Part shown: one piece after another, positions 11,479-22,275 of the stretch
How the letters are laid out: every line of letters starts with the position of its first letter
Numbering within the stretch: the stretch's first letter is position 1
Assembly (NCBI GenBank): GCA_021464245.1
Contig: JADCRB010000066.1
Location: 1,835,548 to 1,899,547, forward strand
DNA from: Carallia brachiata
Lineage: Eukaryota; Streptophyta; Magnoliopsida; Malpighiales; Rhizophoraceae
Reading direction: 5' to 3'
DNA length: 64,000 nucleotides
The notes under the pieces: generated by a model
Seen by the model: only the letters and a program-made list of their open reading frames with translations
What the model was told of the DNA's origin: nothing
Database searches by the model: none
Program-made: the position numbers and the translations under genes

Positions 11479-14400
11479 ATAAACTTTATCGAAGTTGTAT
11501 AGGAGCCATGATAGGAGTACTAACAATTTTTATGTAGTTTTTTGTTTTGTTTTGTTTTGTTTTTTCTTTTTTCTTTTTTTTACGTAACCTCTGCCCATTA
11601 AACCCATAAATGAAATTTGATTCACCATTGATATTTTCAGAAAGACTGAATGAAATGTCCCACAATTATAAGCGAACCATTGGACTCAATTTTCGTTATT
11701 CGTAATGATATTGCTATCAAATTAGTGAGCTTTTTAAGTAGATAATTTATCTTCTGAATTAAGGTTGTTAAGACTTTGTCGTTGGAATTGGGATAGGACC
11801 CTACATAAAAATGATAGTAATACAAAAATTAAATTAGACCCTTGAGATTTTTAAACCCCAAACGTTATTCTAAAGTTGAGCTATGGTATTATGAACTTTA
11901 CTGAAAGGATGTCTCAGCGTATGGAACTTCATATTGGGAAATCTGGGAAAATCATATTTACGTATCCTTATTATTATCTTTCAAAAAATTATTTTGATGA
12001 CTCGGACTTGTGATCCTTGGTTATGCTAAATAAAAAAAAAAAAAAGAATGATTCCTCGCAAGTTGGAAAACATTATAATAATTGATGAAAATTTTTGAGG
12101 AAACTAAAAAGGGGTCTTGTCAAGCTAACCTAGGACACAAATTTAAAGTTAACGCCAACACTATTTCAAAAAGTAATAACAAAAATATGGAAACAATAGG
12201 AGCATTTCTAGAACGAAGCACCCATGTTCTTATATTCTCATACATGAATTTTACCTTTCGAGAAAAATTATGCACATGATTAGCTAGGCAGCATTCAAAT
12301 TGAACCATAGACTATGTCACTATGGCCGAAAAAAAAAAAGGAACCGTAACTAATTGAGTACAGAATCTAATACGCAATCTCACATACGTGATGATGCTAA
12401 TGAACCTGCTCTCTCTCTCTTTTAGTCTTTTGTAAGATGAATTGATAAAAATTTCACGCAATGTCTTTCGAGAGATACCCTAAGGATTAAGAATTCAAAC
12501 ATTTATCTTAGAAATATTATGTTCTAATCTTAAAAAAAATGTATGAGATTTATCAAGACAATAAGAGTTGTTATGTAACTCACGGTCAAGTAGATCACTT
12601 CCTGATGAACAAAAAAATTGCATGCAATGCATATGTCGGCTGGATCAGTTGGAAGTTAAATGTATTGGGAATAACTGCTAAAGCTCTGCATACTTTTTTT
12701 TTATTGCAATTGACAGTTAATTAGCTGGTAGTAAGCCCATGGATTCTTTAATTTGTGAGGACGACTTTGATTGTCTACGTACATTTAACTTATTAGCTAA
12801 TAATCTGTGGTTAGTGAAACCGGCAGCTTGTTTAGTTTTTGCAATTCATTGTATGTATGTGGAGATCACCGATGCTGTTGATTACGTTAATAATTGATTA
12901 ATTTCTTTTCAATAATGAGAAATCTCTTTCAGGTAAACTAGAGTTGCTAGCAAAATACTCCACAATACACTTACGACACACACTCGTGTGCCTAATCTAC
13001 AAAATCTCAAGTTCGTACTTATCACAAGTTTAACTGTATAATTAATTCATTTATTGTAACAGTGATTTAATATGGTTTTGAATTTCCAATTCACGAATGT
13101 AATTTCGCAGATTTTGTGATTTAATACTGAATGCCAAGAGACTCCGGAACCCCTAATCTAGCGAAACCAATCATTCCTACGCATCATGGCAACGGCTACA
13201 ATTTCATTTTCTTAAACCAATTATCAACTCTAATCGAACACAATTTCATTCGATAATCTAATATTAACAAAAATGAATAAATAAATGAATTCAACATCTC
13301 TTAGGATTAAAACACTATTTAATTTACTCAAAATCATGATCCATAAATGCAATTCTCCCTTTCTCTTGTTTATTGTGACGAAGAATTCTATTGTTTATAG
13401 GAAATTTTGTTTTCTGGTCCAATTGTGGTGAACACGAAGATTTAACAATCAGTAAAGTACGAGGTTCAAACTAAAATCTCATCTCAAGTTTTAATTTTGG
13501 TGACTACTAAGCTACTCTAGAGTGAAAAATATCCTACTAACTGAAGCATGTAATAAAATTTCAGATGGGTAATCGAAATATCAAAATAAAATTGTTTACA
13601 CCTCTTAAGCTCGTCCACTTGTCAATTGACCAATGGTATGGGATTCATTTGATGCAGATTGTTATCCATAGCAACCTACAAGGAAATATTGTTATGTAAT
13701 TAGATTCAAAAAGCCATATATCGGTACAATTTCTTCCACAATGATTGAGTAAAATTCCAAATACTAGTTGGACAATGCCACAATGACTACTTCTTATGGT
13801 ACAAAGTGGAGACTTTTATCACTAGCAGCGAAACAAGAATTTCATTTGGTCCCAAATGATGGCTGCTTGCAGATAAAGTTGACGTGATCAAATGTCAAGC
13901 CATTCAGTTCTTAATTAATTACATCTAGGACAAAATGGGATTGGAATAGAGTGTTGGAAATCAAGTATGCCTTATTAAAACAAGAAAGTTGCATTCACGG
14001 TGAAACATATGGAGATTGAGTTTAAAGGTGACTTTTAGACAATTTTGTGCAACTTTTAATGTCTTTGGCCAAAATACATCTCCTTGTGTGAACCCATTAG
14101 GCTTCATTGCAAGTGGGCTGTATGTACCTGCTTAAAAGTGAATTCATGAGTGTTACCAATACCAGGTGTGAACATATTTGGTTAATAAATACAAAGAGTG
14201 GACACTAATAAAATTGTCGTCATCTCAATATGAAGGTCCCTTCAATGCATCAAGTTCCTAATTGGCAAGTTTTACTGGCGAAGCGATTTTAAAGGTGCTA
14301 GCCCCAATATAACAAGAAAGAGTTTGTAGTAACGTGTAAAATAGATAACAGTTGGCTTATTCTTCCATGGCGTGCCGCAATTGTTATGGTATCCATTCAT

Positions 14401-16710
14401 TTTCCGTTATCTCGGAATCTTATTTTGTTTTTTAGCCTAGCTCCCATAGATATGAGAAAACCACATGAGATAGTAGTATGATTAGCTGATTTTGTGCACC
14501 TTCTTTCTATATTGACTTGAGTTTAAATTTTTATAATGATGTCTTAACTTCTCGTGTAATGTTATGAACTACGCGTTGTGGATTTTAACTTGGCTAACAT
14601 TATAGTCGACTGTGAGAGAGACTCGTTTAAACATAACAATGCTTAAATGATGGGTCTCCTTGTAGGAATTAATCAAATAAAAATAGAAATAGATGACTTG
14701 TAGTCTTGACCCACAAGTGTAATGACTCTGCACCTTTTTTTTTATCGTTACAAATGTACGTAAGTTTAGACTTTTTTTTTTTTTTTTAAGATTGATTATG
14801 CGTGTCGAAAAATAATATTTTTGTTACAACAAATTCGATAAAGGGACCATATTTTGGAAAACGTTTCCAAAGATATGCGTTATTCAGATGTCTCATTTTT
14901 CTGAATGATAAATCGGAAATCGCAATTATTTTTTTGTCCCTAACATGAATCCCTTTTTTTTTTTTTTTTTCTCATCAGTATCAAAGTTGGAACCCTACTT
15001 GTTTAGACTCTTACACATCACCTCTAGGACTAATCCTTGAAATTAAGAAAATAGTGTTATGCAAGTTTCCTCAAATTTTTCACTTCTTAGGAAAGTCAGA
15101 GTTTCCAACCCATCTTCAAGGTAATGATTTTTTTTTCTTTTTTTTACAACTAGAGTTTTTTTTTTTTATTATAATAAGATAAATTCCTAAGTACCACGCA
15201 TGCAGTTCAAGTTTACAGTTGGAAATTGGAAACTAAATTCACTCTCGAAGAAAATTGTTGATTTTGTTCTCCTTTTATTACCATCGGCAAATCCAATTGC
15301 ATAATTGTTAGAGAGAAGAAAATTCAATTGGCACCCACTCTCCACCATAAAAAAATATAAAATAAAATTTATATTTTACAAGTAAACCATCGATGATTAC
15401 AAAATTCAGTAATAAAAAACAATTCAAAAAATATGTGGGAAAATCATATGTTCCCCTTTTCTAATAAATTAAAGCTACTTTGGCATAAAACGAAAATAGG
15501 TGTAGCAAAAAGTGACTAATCCTTTATTGGCTGTAGTAATTGAAAATTTGAAGACTGATTAGTATTGATTAATGAATGCTATTAGTACAGGCGAAGTAGG
15601 TGGTGCTGACTGGCAAAGGAAATTCTTCTATCTTGGACTCAATTCTCATACTCGCTTACACGTCAAAATTTTTTTTAAAAAAATTATTACAAAAAAATCC
15701 AACTTTGCTTTTTACTCTTGTGAATATAATGTCTTTTACAACATTAACTCTGATTTATGTGCTATAAAAGATTAGTCATATAAATAAAATTTAATTTTAT
15801 GTTATAGTTTATTAATATTTGTTTTGTTATTATATTATTATCAATATTAACAAGTTATTTTAGTCATTTAGATATTTATTTTATCTGATAACATTCACTC
15901 TACTTTTTTTGGTAAACGACGGAAATCTTTCCTGAGCACAAATCTTATAGACTCATTTGTACTAAATAATATTTTATATTACATATAAAATATTTCATAT
16001 TTTATGGATAATATGTTATAAAAAATTTAAAAGTTTTTTATTGTGATATAATAGATATTGATGTAAAAGTTCTTTGTGATTTATAAATTGTTATCAGTAC
16101 AGTATAAAAGTGTTCGGTATGTAATATAAAATCTTATTATATTTGAATAAATCTACGAGATTTTGTGTGTTGGTATGATCAAATTCAAAAAATTAAAAAA
16201 TTCAAATTTAACTCCTTTTGTTATATATATAGGCACACAAATGAATGACTGAGAGTTGAGTGCATCGTAAACGGAGTTACATTTGGCTTGGAATCAATGG
16301 TGCTATGTTTACACTTTTTTTTTCTTTTTTTGAAAAAGGTTTAAGAATAAGTGGTGTTTTTTCATCTTAAAATCAAGGAGTATTTATAAATCATTAAAAA
16401 TTTACAGATGAACTTATGTATAACTTATTTACAAAGAACTCTAATAATAATTAATTAAATTTGAATTTAAGATGGATCATATTTAATATCAAACCCTTAA
16501 TTGGTGAGTCCGCCCTCGTACACTTTTTACTTTATTTTTAGTGCACTGGTACGCAGCAAACACTCAAAAATCAAATATTGGAGCAACAACAGACTAATAT
16601 AGTAATTTTCTTAAGTTTAGCTATTTTTAACTTATGAGATTTATTAAGAAATGATTGATTTATATAATTTATTAATATGATGTTATTATTTAGTTTTTCT
16701 TTTTTTTTTT

Positions 16711-16990
16711 AAACACCAAAAAATTTTATTGCGGATATATTAGTAATTGAATCTATAGACTGAAGCTGAAGTAATCTCGTTTGTTATGTCTCGTTCAATT
16801 ATTATTAAGAGGTAAACTCACCACCTAAGTACTGTTGGGACCAACAAGCTTTCCTCGCATCCAACTACGATATTAACAAATAGTAAACTTTCAACCACAT
16901 TTCAGTATAAATCCTTATTATTTAAAGACAAGTGACAACTAAAGACTCGAACTCAGACCATTACGAAGAAAGACACATTAAATACCATCA
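16711..16990. repeat. Repeat remnant related to 33421-33700
   Basis: Both intervals contain TCGTTTGTTATGTCTCGTTCA or close variants, then CACC, then a CTTTC/CTCGC..CCAACTACGATATTAAC-like block. They are diverged copies of one non-coding repeat; its class is not recognised. Confidence 0.4.
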
Positions 16991-17050
16991 AATTAGTCTC
17001 AAATAATTTAATTTTCTCTTCTTTGTGAATTGGGATGCGTACATGATAAC

Positions 17051-17873
17051 TGTAAAGCGTAAATTCGAGTCTAAAATAATTAAACTCAAAAATACAGAAA
17101 TAAATTACAAATAAAAATTGTAAAGTAAAAGAAATTTTACGTGGGGTCGATCTCCGTAGATCCTCCGATTAGTGTTCCTTTTTTGACTCCGTCAAGGGCT
17201 GCACGAGCTTGATCTTAACAGAAATAAATTCCACAGATTTTTCTTGAACTGGGTAGACTGAAACCGGATCTGATTTGGATGTTTTGACTACGGTTAAGAA
17301 CCGTAGAGACCTGATCTGAGCCGATCTGGCTTAATTTCACCGAGGTCGAAGGGACTTGTTCTCGGATGAGTGCCTGGATTTTGCTGAGGGCCGTATGAGG
17401 CTTAATCCCAGCCGAATTTGTAGTAATTTGATATTTTTAACTCTATATTCTCAGAAATTCAGATCTAGAACGATCCAAGAATATAAATTTAAAAATAACT
17501 TTAGAAATGGAAACAGCAAATTTTTTGGGCTTTACCCCTGAAATATCTCTCAAAACGAAGTTAGGAGAGTATACTGCTAAGTAAAAGCACGTAAGAAAAG
17601 GATAAATTTTCTTGAGAGATTTTCAAAATTTTCTTTTTTCTCTCAAATTCTCTGAATTTTTCTGTTTACAGATTTGCTGAATCTGTTTTGAACTGGGGGG
17701 TAGGGGCCTATTTATAGGGTTCCTTTCCCATGTGAACATCACATGGGAAAGGAATCTTTTTTCCTTTAATTTTTCTTTGGCCGGCGTTGCCAATTCAAAA
17801 TTGGCAACGCCGGCCATTGAATTCAATGGCAATTGAATTCATTGAATTCAATGGCCATTGAATTCAACGAATT

Positions 17874-17913
<40 letters not shown>

Positions 17914-17926
17914 CTTTCTGTTTACA
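17051..17926 (-). repeat. 3' LTR of element 1
   Basis: Begins TGTAAAGCG and ends TTTACA on the plus strand, next to the polypurine tract. R-U5 (about 17051-17710) closely matches the other LTR of this element. U3 (17717-17926) is unrelated to it. U3 holds a near-perfect hairpin, 17779-17795 pairing with 17799-17815 (GGCCGGCGTTGCCAATT arms), a CCTTTCCCATGTG/CACATGGGAAAGG inverted pair near 17722-17752, repeated ATTGAATTC palindromes and a long T-run (17869-17913). Confidence 0.9.
17709..17716 (-). promoter_or_regulatory. LTR TATA box (3' LTR, element 1)
   Basis: TATAAATA on the minus strand, at the point where similarity between the two LTRs of the element stops, as expected just upstream of the U3/R border. 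The matching box in the 5' LTR is at 27400-27407. Confidence 0.6.
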
Positions 17927-17946
17927 AATGCCCCCACTTCAAGGGT
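17927..17946 (-). other. Polypurine tract of element 1
   Basis: Sense strand GAAGTGGGGGCATT directly before the 3' LTR start TGTAAACAG. The same GAAGTGGGGGCATT precedes the 3' LTR of element 2 at 50703-50716. Confidence 0.75.
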
Positions 17947-18031
17947 CGGTAAGGAAGAACTTTGTGGTCGTGATCCGATCCGAGCCTTGAAGTCCAGGTT
18001 GAAGTTGAATGTTGAAATCTTCTATCTCCGA

Positions 18032-18537
18032 CTATGCTGCTGTTGTTGGATCACAATAGGAACCCGATACGATCTTGAGAAAGTTAGCACCCCAGCCAAT
18101 ATAAAATTGAAGTCTGGCTCCAGGTGCGTTCGAGCTTCCATAGCCCGCAAAGGATTTTTTATATCTCTTAAAGTTCCAGAGCTCTGGTGAGGATGATCGT
18201 AGGCAAAGAACTTGAACCTCCCCAAGAGGAAGGCCAGCACTTGGAACTTTAAGACCTGCGCACAGAGAGACTGACTGTAGTGATGATTTCCAAGTCTGCT
18301 TCGACGTAAGGAGAGTAGTTGGAACTTCCCTATACGTCGCTGCATCCAAAGAAAGATTAGGATAATTGCAGCTTCTCATCCTCTGTGGTAGATGTGAACT
18401 AAGGAGAGTAGTTGGAACTCCATGACACCGATGGCGTTAGGGATCCCTCGAAGAAGACTACTCCTTCTTTTCTTAGCTCGTGCGCCTCCAACTTCTTGAT
18501 CGAAGAACTTCCTGAGACAAGTGCAGAGACTAGCCAT
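18032..18537 (-). CDS. Accessory ORF3 of element 1, unknown function
   Basis: Starts MASLCTCLRKFFDQEVGG at 18535-18537 and continues as MEFQLLSLVHIYHRG to a stop at 18376. Element 2 has one more G at that point (GAGGGATGAG against GAGGATGAG), which lets the frame run on; here the continuation is the frame beginning MRSCNYPNLSLDAATY. No domain is recognised: basic N-terminal part, two short Cys residues near the start, no signal peptide or membrane segment that I can see. Preserved in order and orientation in both elements. It could be a captured host fragment or a spurious conserved frame. Confidence 0.45.
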
Positions 18538-18589
18538 TTTCTTTTGAGAAAGAAGAGCTGAGGGGTGAATATTACTCGGACATGCAGGA

Positions 18590-18598
18590 TATATATAC
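18590..18598 (-). promoter_or_regulatory. Candidate TATA box of ORF3, element 1
   Basis: GTATATATATCC on the minus strand, about 55-60 bp before the ORF3 ATG, just downstream of a poly-A tract (18611-18643 on plus). Element 2 has GTATATAAATTT at the same place (about 49987-49996). Confidence 0.45.
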
Positions 18599-18607
18599 AA
18601 ATAATAA

Positions 18608-18645
<38 letters not shown>

Positions 18646-18728
18646 AAAAGTCAAAAAGGTACGCAGGGTCCCCACGTCCCTTTCCTGCATAAGAGACAAA
18701 AGAGGCAGCGGCTGACGCGTGTCACGAA

Positions 18729-18806
18729 AGTCGTTACCGTGTGTGGCAGAAGTCGTTGCCGTGTGCTGCGGAAGTCGTTGCCGCGTGCTGCAGAAGTCGT
18801 TGCACC
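18729..18806. repeat. Tandem array of about 22 bp units, element 1
   Basis: Three and a half copies of GAAGTCGTTGCCGTGTGCTGC-like units (GCAACGACTTC in sense) between the WOX stop and ORF3. Element 2 retains a shorter, diverged version near 49811-49870. Confidence 0.8.
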
Positions 18807-18823
18807 TTATCTTGTCGGCCGTC

Positions 18824-19443
18824 CTAGCGGGGCCCGAGGCAACTCCAAGTCAAGCTCGACCTCGTCTGGTGGGCCGATGATGTTGACGTCACGTCGACGT
18901 CGCTTTCCGGCTGGTTGATGCTGCCGGAATATTCTGGAAAGAGAGGCAAAGTTTCGCCGGAATGACTCCTTTCTGCTAGAAAAATTCCTCCTAGACTTAA
19001 GTACTAGGAGGGATGAACCCTTGGCTGACTCCGTAAGACCACCAGGACCAGCGTGCATGCTCCCATGGGCTACGGCTTTGATGAACATACCGTGGAGAGA
19101 CTATTGCGGTGGAAGAACTCGGACCTGCTTCATTTGACGGCGAAGTTGTACTGGTGGGATCTACCATCGGAACAGCAGACTGTTCTTTGGAAAAATCAGC
19201 TCTCAGTGCTGGTTTCTTCCTGCTTCTCCGATTCTGGAACCAATAAAACACATTTTTTCCTTCGATTGCCCCGAGTGGGCGCAATCGTGAGACAAGTTGG
19301 TAAATCTGAGATGCATTAGGCATAATACCTCCATTGTTGTGGAAGACTTCCTCTAGAATTTGCAGTTGCGCCATGGTTGGTTGCCACCTTGTGCGGGGTG
19401 ACCTTTCTTCTCCCTTGTCTTGAGGTTCTGCAACTGGTTCCAT
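18824..19443 (-). CDS. WUSCHEL-type homeobox (WOX) gene carried by element 1
   Basis: ATG at 19441-19443 in good context (AAGAAAGATGG). Residues 17-78 form a WUS-family homeodomain: TRWQPTMAQLQILEEVF, then RPLGAIEGKNVFYWFQNRR. The IEGKNVFYWFQN helix 3 and the extra loop residues are specific to plant WOX proteins. The frame is open to 18997. Beyond it, in an adjacent frame, 18935-18952 encodes TLPLFP, the canonical WUS-box, and near 18840-18860 LDLEL, an EAR-like repression motif, before a TAG at 18824. Compared with element 2, three small indels (one T missing near 19000, 11 extra bases near 18905, two missing near 18838) separate these parts. It lies in sense with pol, 3' of integrase. Likely a nuclear DNA-binding regulator derived from a host WUS-clade gene. 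Confidence 0.88.
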
Positions 19444-19530
19444 CTTTCTTGTGGCAGAGGAGCAAAGGTCTGGTGTGTGGTGAAGATCGATTGAGACTGA
19501 TGCTGAGTTTCAGACTCAAACCCTCCGTTG

Positions 19531-19538
19531 CTTTTATA
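19531..19538 (-). promoter_or_regulatory. Internal TATA box of the WOX gene, element 1
   Basis: TATAAAAG on the minus strand, 88 bp before the WOX ATG, inside a block (CCAAAAATATAAAAGC) that is conserved in element 2 at 49085-49092. This suggests that the accessory gene is transcribed from its own promoter rather than only from the LTR. Confidence 0.6.
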
Positions 19539-19589
19539 TTTTTGGGCCGTTCACAGTTTATACTCATGCGGGCCAGGAGTTGGATTGGA

Positions 19590-19830
19590 TTTTGAACCTG
19601 GTTTCTGGACTGTGTTTAGAACTTGGAATTTTTGGGTTTTGGGCTTTGAATTGAATTTGGGTTGATTTGGATTTGGGTTTTTGGATCGAGTGTTTGGGTT
19701 TGGACTTTTGGATTTGGGTTGAGTGTTTGGGTTTTGGACTTAGTTTTGTGTTTTCTGAATTGGGCTCAAGTGTTTGGGTTTGGATTTTTGGGTTTGGATT
19801 TTCGCTTGGACTTTCAGATCGGGACTTCCG

Positions 19831-19832
<2 letters not shown>
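19590..19832 (-). repeat. Degenerate CCAAACCCAAA-type repeats upstream of the WOX promoter, element 1
   Basis: Loose tandem repetition of CAAATCCAAA and CCAAACACTC-like words (TTTGGGTTTGGA on plus). The homologous stretch in element 2 is 48780-49040. It is non-coding in both and may be upstream regulatory DNA of the accessory gene. Confidence 0.6.
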
Positions 19833-19833
<1 letters not shown>

Positions 19834-19888
<55 letters not shown>

Positions 19889-19897
19889 ATTTTTTTT

Positions 19898-19956
<59 letters not shown>

Positions 19957-19976
19957 ATTTTTTTTTTTTTTTTTTC
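19834..19976. repeat. Long poly-T (poly-A in element sense) tract, element 1
   Basis: About 140 bp of nearly pure T broken by a few GA and G bases, between the integrase stop and the upstream region of the WOX gene. Element 2 has a shorter A-rich tract at 48669-48776 in the same place. Confidence 0.9.
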
Positions 19977-19984
19977 AAACATAT

Positions 19985-21250
19985 TTACACATAATATTGT
20001 TTCAGAAATTTACCATTGATTGGGCCGATTCGGACGCCTTCTTGGTCTGACAGCATGTAAGCGTTGTGAGTGTAGGCCTCCTGCACTAAGTATGGCCCGT
20101 CCCATTTGGAAGTAAGCTTGTCACCAGGCCGATGCTTCATGTTGATGGGCCGTCGCACTGCAAGAACAAGGTCTCCAACTTGAAAAGATCGAGGGGACCC
20201 TGCGGTTGAATGTGTTGGTGAGCCGGGCTTGGTAGCACTCAAGTTGCTGTTGTGCTTCGAGCCTCCTTTCATCGAGAGCTTCTAACTCATCCAGACGTAG
20301 GCGAGCATTCTCCTCCTGTGTGAGTCCTTCCAGAACAGCCATGCGCAGGGATGGAATCTGTGTTTCCAACGGCAGTATTGCTTCGACACCGTAGACAAGT
20401 GAGTATGGCGTCGCCTGTGTTGGAGTCCGGTAAGTTGTACGATACGCCCATAATGCCTCCGGAATTCTGTCATGCCAATCTCTTTTGGATTTAGAGACTA
20501 CCTTCGCAACAGGTTGCATAAGGTCTTGTTGAATGCTTCAGCCAAGCCATTTGCTGGGGCATTGTACATGGATGACTTGTACTGCTTGAACTTGAACTTC
20601 TCGCAGAGCTTGTCGATTAAGCTGTTGTAGAACTGCTTACCATTATCAGTGATGATGAATCGAGGGACTCCATAGCGATAGATCAGCTGAGTCCGGATGA
20701 AATTGGCAACATGCTCCTTCTTTACCTCTCTAAGTGGAATGGCTTCAGCCCATTTTGAGAAGTAGTCGGTTGCTGCGAGGATGTACAGGTGACCTAGGGA
20801 TGACTTTGGCAAGGGCCCCACTAAGTCGAGACCCCAAGCTTCAAAGGGCCAGGATGAGACAGTTGGATGCAGTGGCTCCGGTGGTTGATGTATGTAATTC
20901 GCATGAAATTGACAAGCTTGACAGGTTTTAGCAAACTCAATTGAATCACGTACCATGGTTGGCCAGTAGTATCCCATCCTTCTGAGGGAAGTGCAACTTA
21001 GGCCCTGATTGATGTCCGCCACAAACACCAGAATGTGCTTCAGTGAGAGCCTGTTTTGCCTCTTCATTGGCTAGGCAGCGAAGTAGAACTCCATCAAAAG
21101 ACCTTCGATACAGAGCATCCTTGAGATATATGAAGCGGGGAGCTCGTCGTTGAATTTCTGTCTTATGACGACGATCTTCGGGCAGCTTCCCGTGCTGTAG
21201 GTAGTCAATGATTGGTTGACGCCAATCCTCGTCCTCCGCGAGACGTACAG
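19985..21250 (-). CDS. Integrase, element 1
   Basis: Zinc-binding part includes TEAHSGVCGGHQSG and CQACQFHANY. The catalytic core has the three acidic residues in GLDLVGPLPKSS, FIITDNGKQFYN and NGLAEAFNKTL. The C-terminal part has FQVGDLVLAVRRPI and KWDGPYLVQEAYTHNAY. No chromodomain is seen. Frame changes occur near 21000, 20510 and 20200. All catalytic residues are present, so this would be a complete integrase once the indels are discounted. Confidence 0.85.
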
Positions 21251-21279
21251 ATACAGCGTTGGCTGCTGTAGTTTCTTCA

Positions 21280-21780
21280 TCATCCTTTTGTGGCACTATC
21301 CATTTCTGGCATACGGCAACAACTGTAGCCTGGATTTCTGACTTTGCAAGAGAAGTGGCCAGGTTAGCCAACGCGTCTGCCTGAGTGTTTTCTCGTCGAG
21401 GCACATGCTCCAAGGTGATGCTTTCAAATTCATCCATTAGCTGTCGAGCACGTTGATGGTAAGGTGCAAGGTCCTCTTTCTTCACATCATACAATCCTGT
21501 AAGTTGGTTGATGACGAGCTGGGAATCTCCATGGACTTCTATAGTTGGAATCTTCATATCGACAGCCATTTGAAGACCAATGATCAAAGCCTGGTATTCA
21601 GCAACATTATTTGAACATAACTCACCGAGAATGATAGCATATGGTAGTATTTGTCGTGAGGAGTGACAAACACTATACCGGCACCAGCACCATCACGCCT
21701 TGCTGCACCATCAAAGAACATCGTCCATGGTGGCAGTGTCTCAATGTAAAAGACCTCTTCATCTGGAAGATCATCTGTGA
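21280..21780 (-). CDS. Second, archaeal-type RNase H domain, element 1
   Basis: Motifs WTMFFDGAARRDGAGAGIVF, EYQALIIGLQMAVDM, IEVHGDSQLVINQL and HVPRRENTQADALANLA carry the acidic active-site residues. Location directly before integrase is the known hallmark of Tat retrotransposons. A frame change lies near 21590-21660. Confidence 0.85.
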
Positions 21781-21789
21781 ACTCCCAAT

Positions 21790-22275
21790 CGGATGGGATA
21801 GGGTGATCTGCAAGGAAGTCTGCTAGAGCTTGTCCTTTGACTGCTTTTTGAGGCACGTAGACAATGTCGTAGCTTTGTAGGATTACTGCCCACTTGGCAA
21901 GTCGTCCTGACAAGATTGGTCTAGATAAGATATATTTGACAGGATCAGCTCTGGCAATGAGACGTACCGTGTGAGCCTGCATGTAGTGCCTCAGCTTGTC
22001 AATGGCAAAGAACAGTGCTAGACATGTCTTTTCAATGGGCGAATAACTCAGTCCGGACCGTTTAGTGTTCTGCTCAAGTAATACAGGGCAACTTCCTTTC
22101 CCTGCTCGTTTTCCTGTGCAAGCAAGGCTCCCAAAGATCTTTCCTGCGCTGCAATGTAGAGAATCAACGACTTTCCTTGAATTGGAGCTCCCAGGACTGG
22201 TGGATTGGAAAGGTACTTCTTTATGCTCTCAAAGGCTTTTGCTGCAAGCTTCGTCCCACTCGAAGTTGACATCCT
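21790..22275 (-). CDS. RNase H domain (RT-linked), element 1
   Basis: Recognised by LILYIAAQERSLGALLAQ and ALYYLSRTL, then the region ending YDIVYVPQKAVKGQALADFL. The frame changes near 22050 through one base missing relative to element 2. It degrades the RNA of the RNA-DNA hybrid during reverse transcription. Confidence 0.8.

Larger units (their letters stand above)
9796..17050. other. Long gene-poor intergenic region
   Basis: No protein I recognise is encoded on either strand. About 9900-10250 has a more balanced base composition and a 74-codon open frame on the plus strand, but without recognisable family motifs. The rest is AT-rich, with a MITE-like element at 10778-11478 and a repeat remnant at 16711-16990. 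Confidence 0.6.

Noticed and set aside
19662..20019. Phenylalanine- and lysine-rich frames over T-runs (also 17858, 18565, 26402, 35594 and 42443)
   Set aside because: Pure homopolymer translation with no family features.
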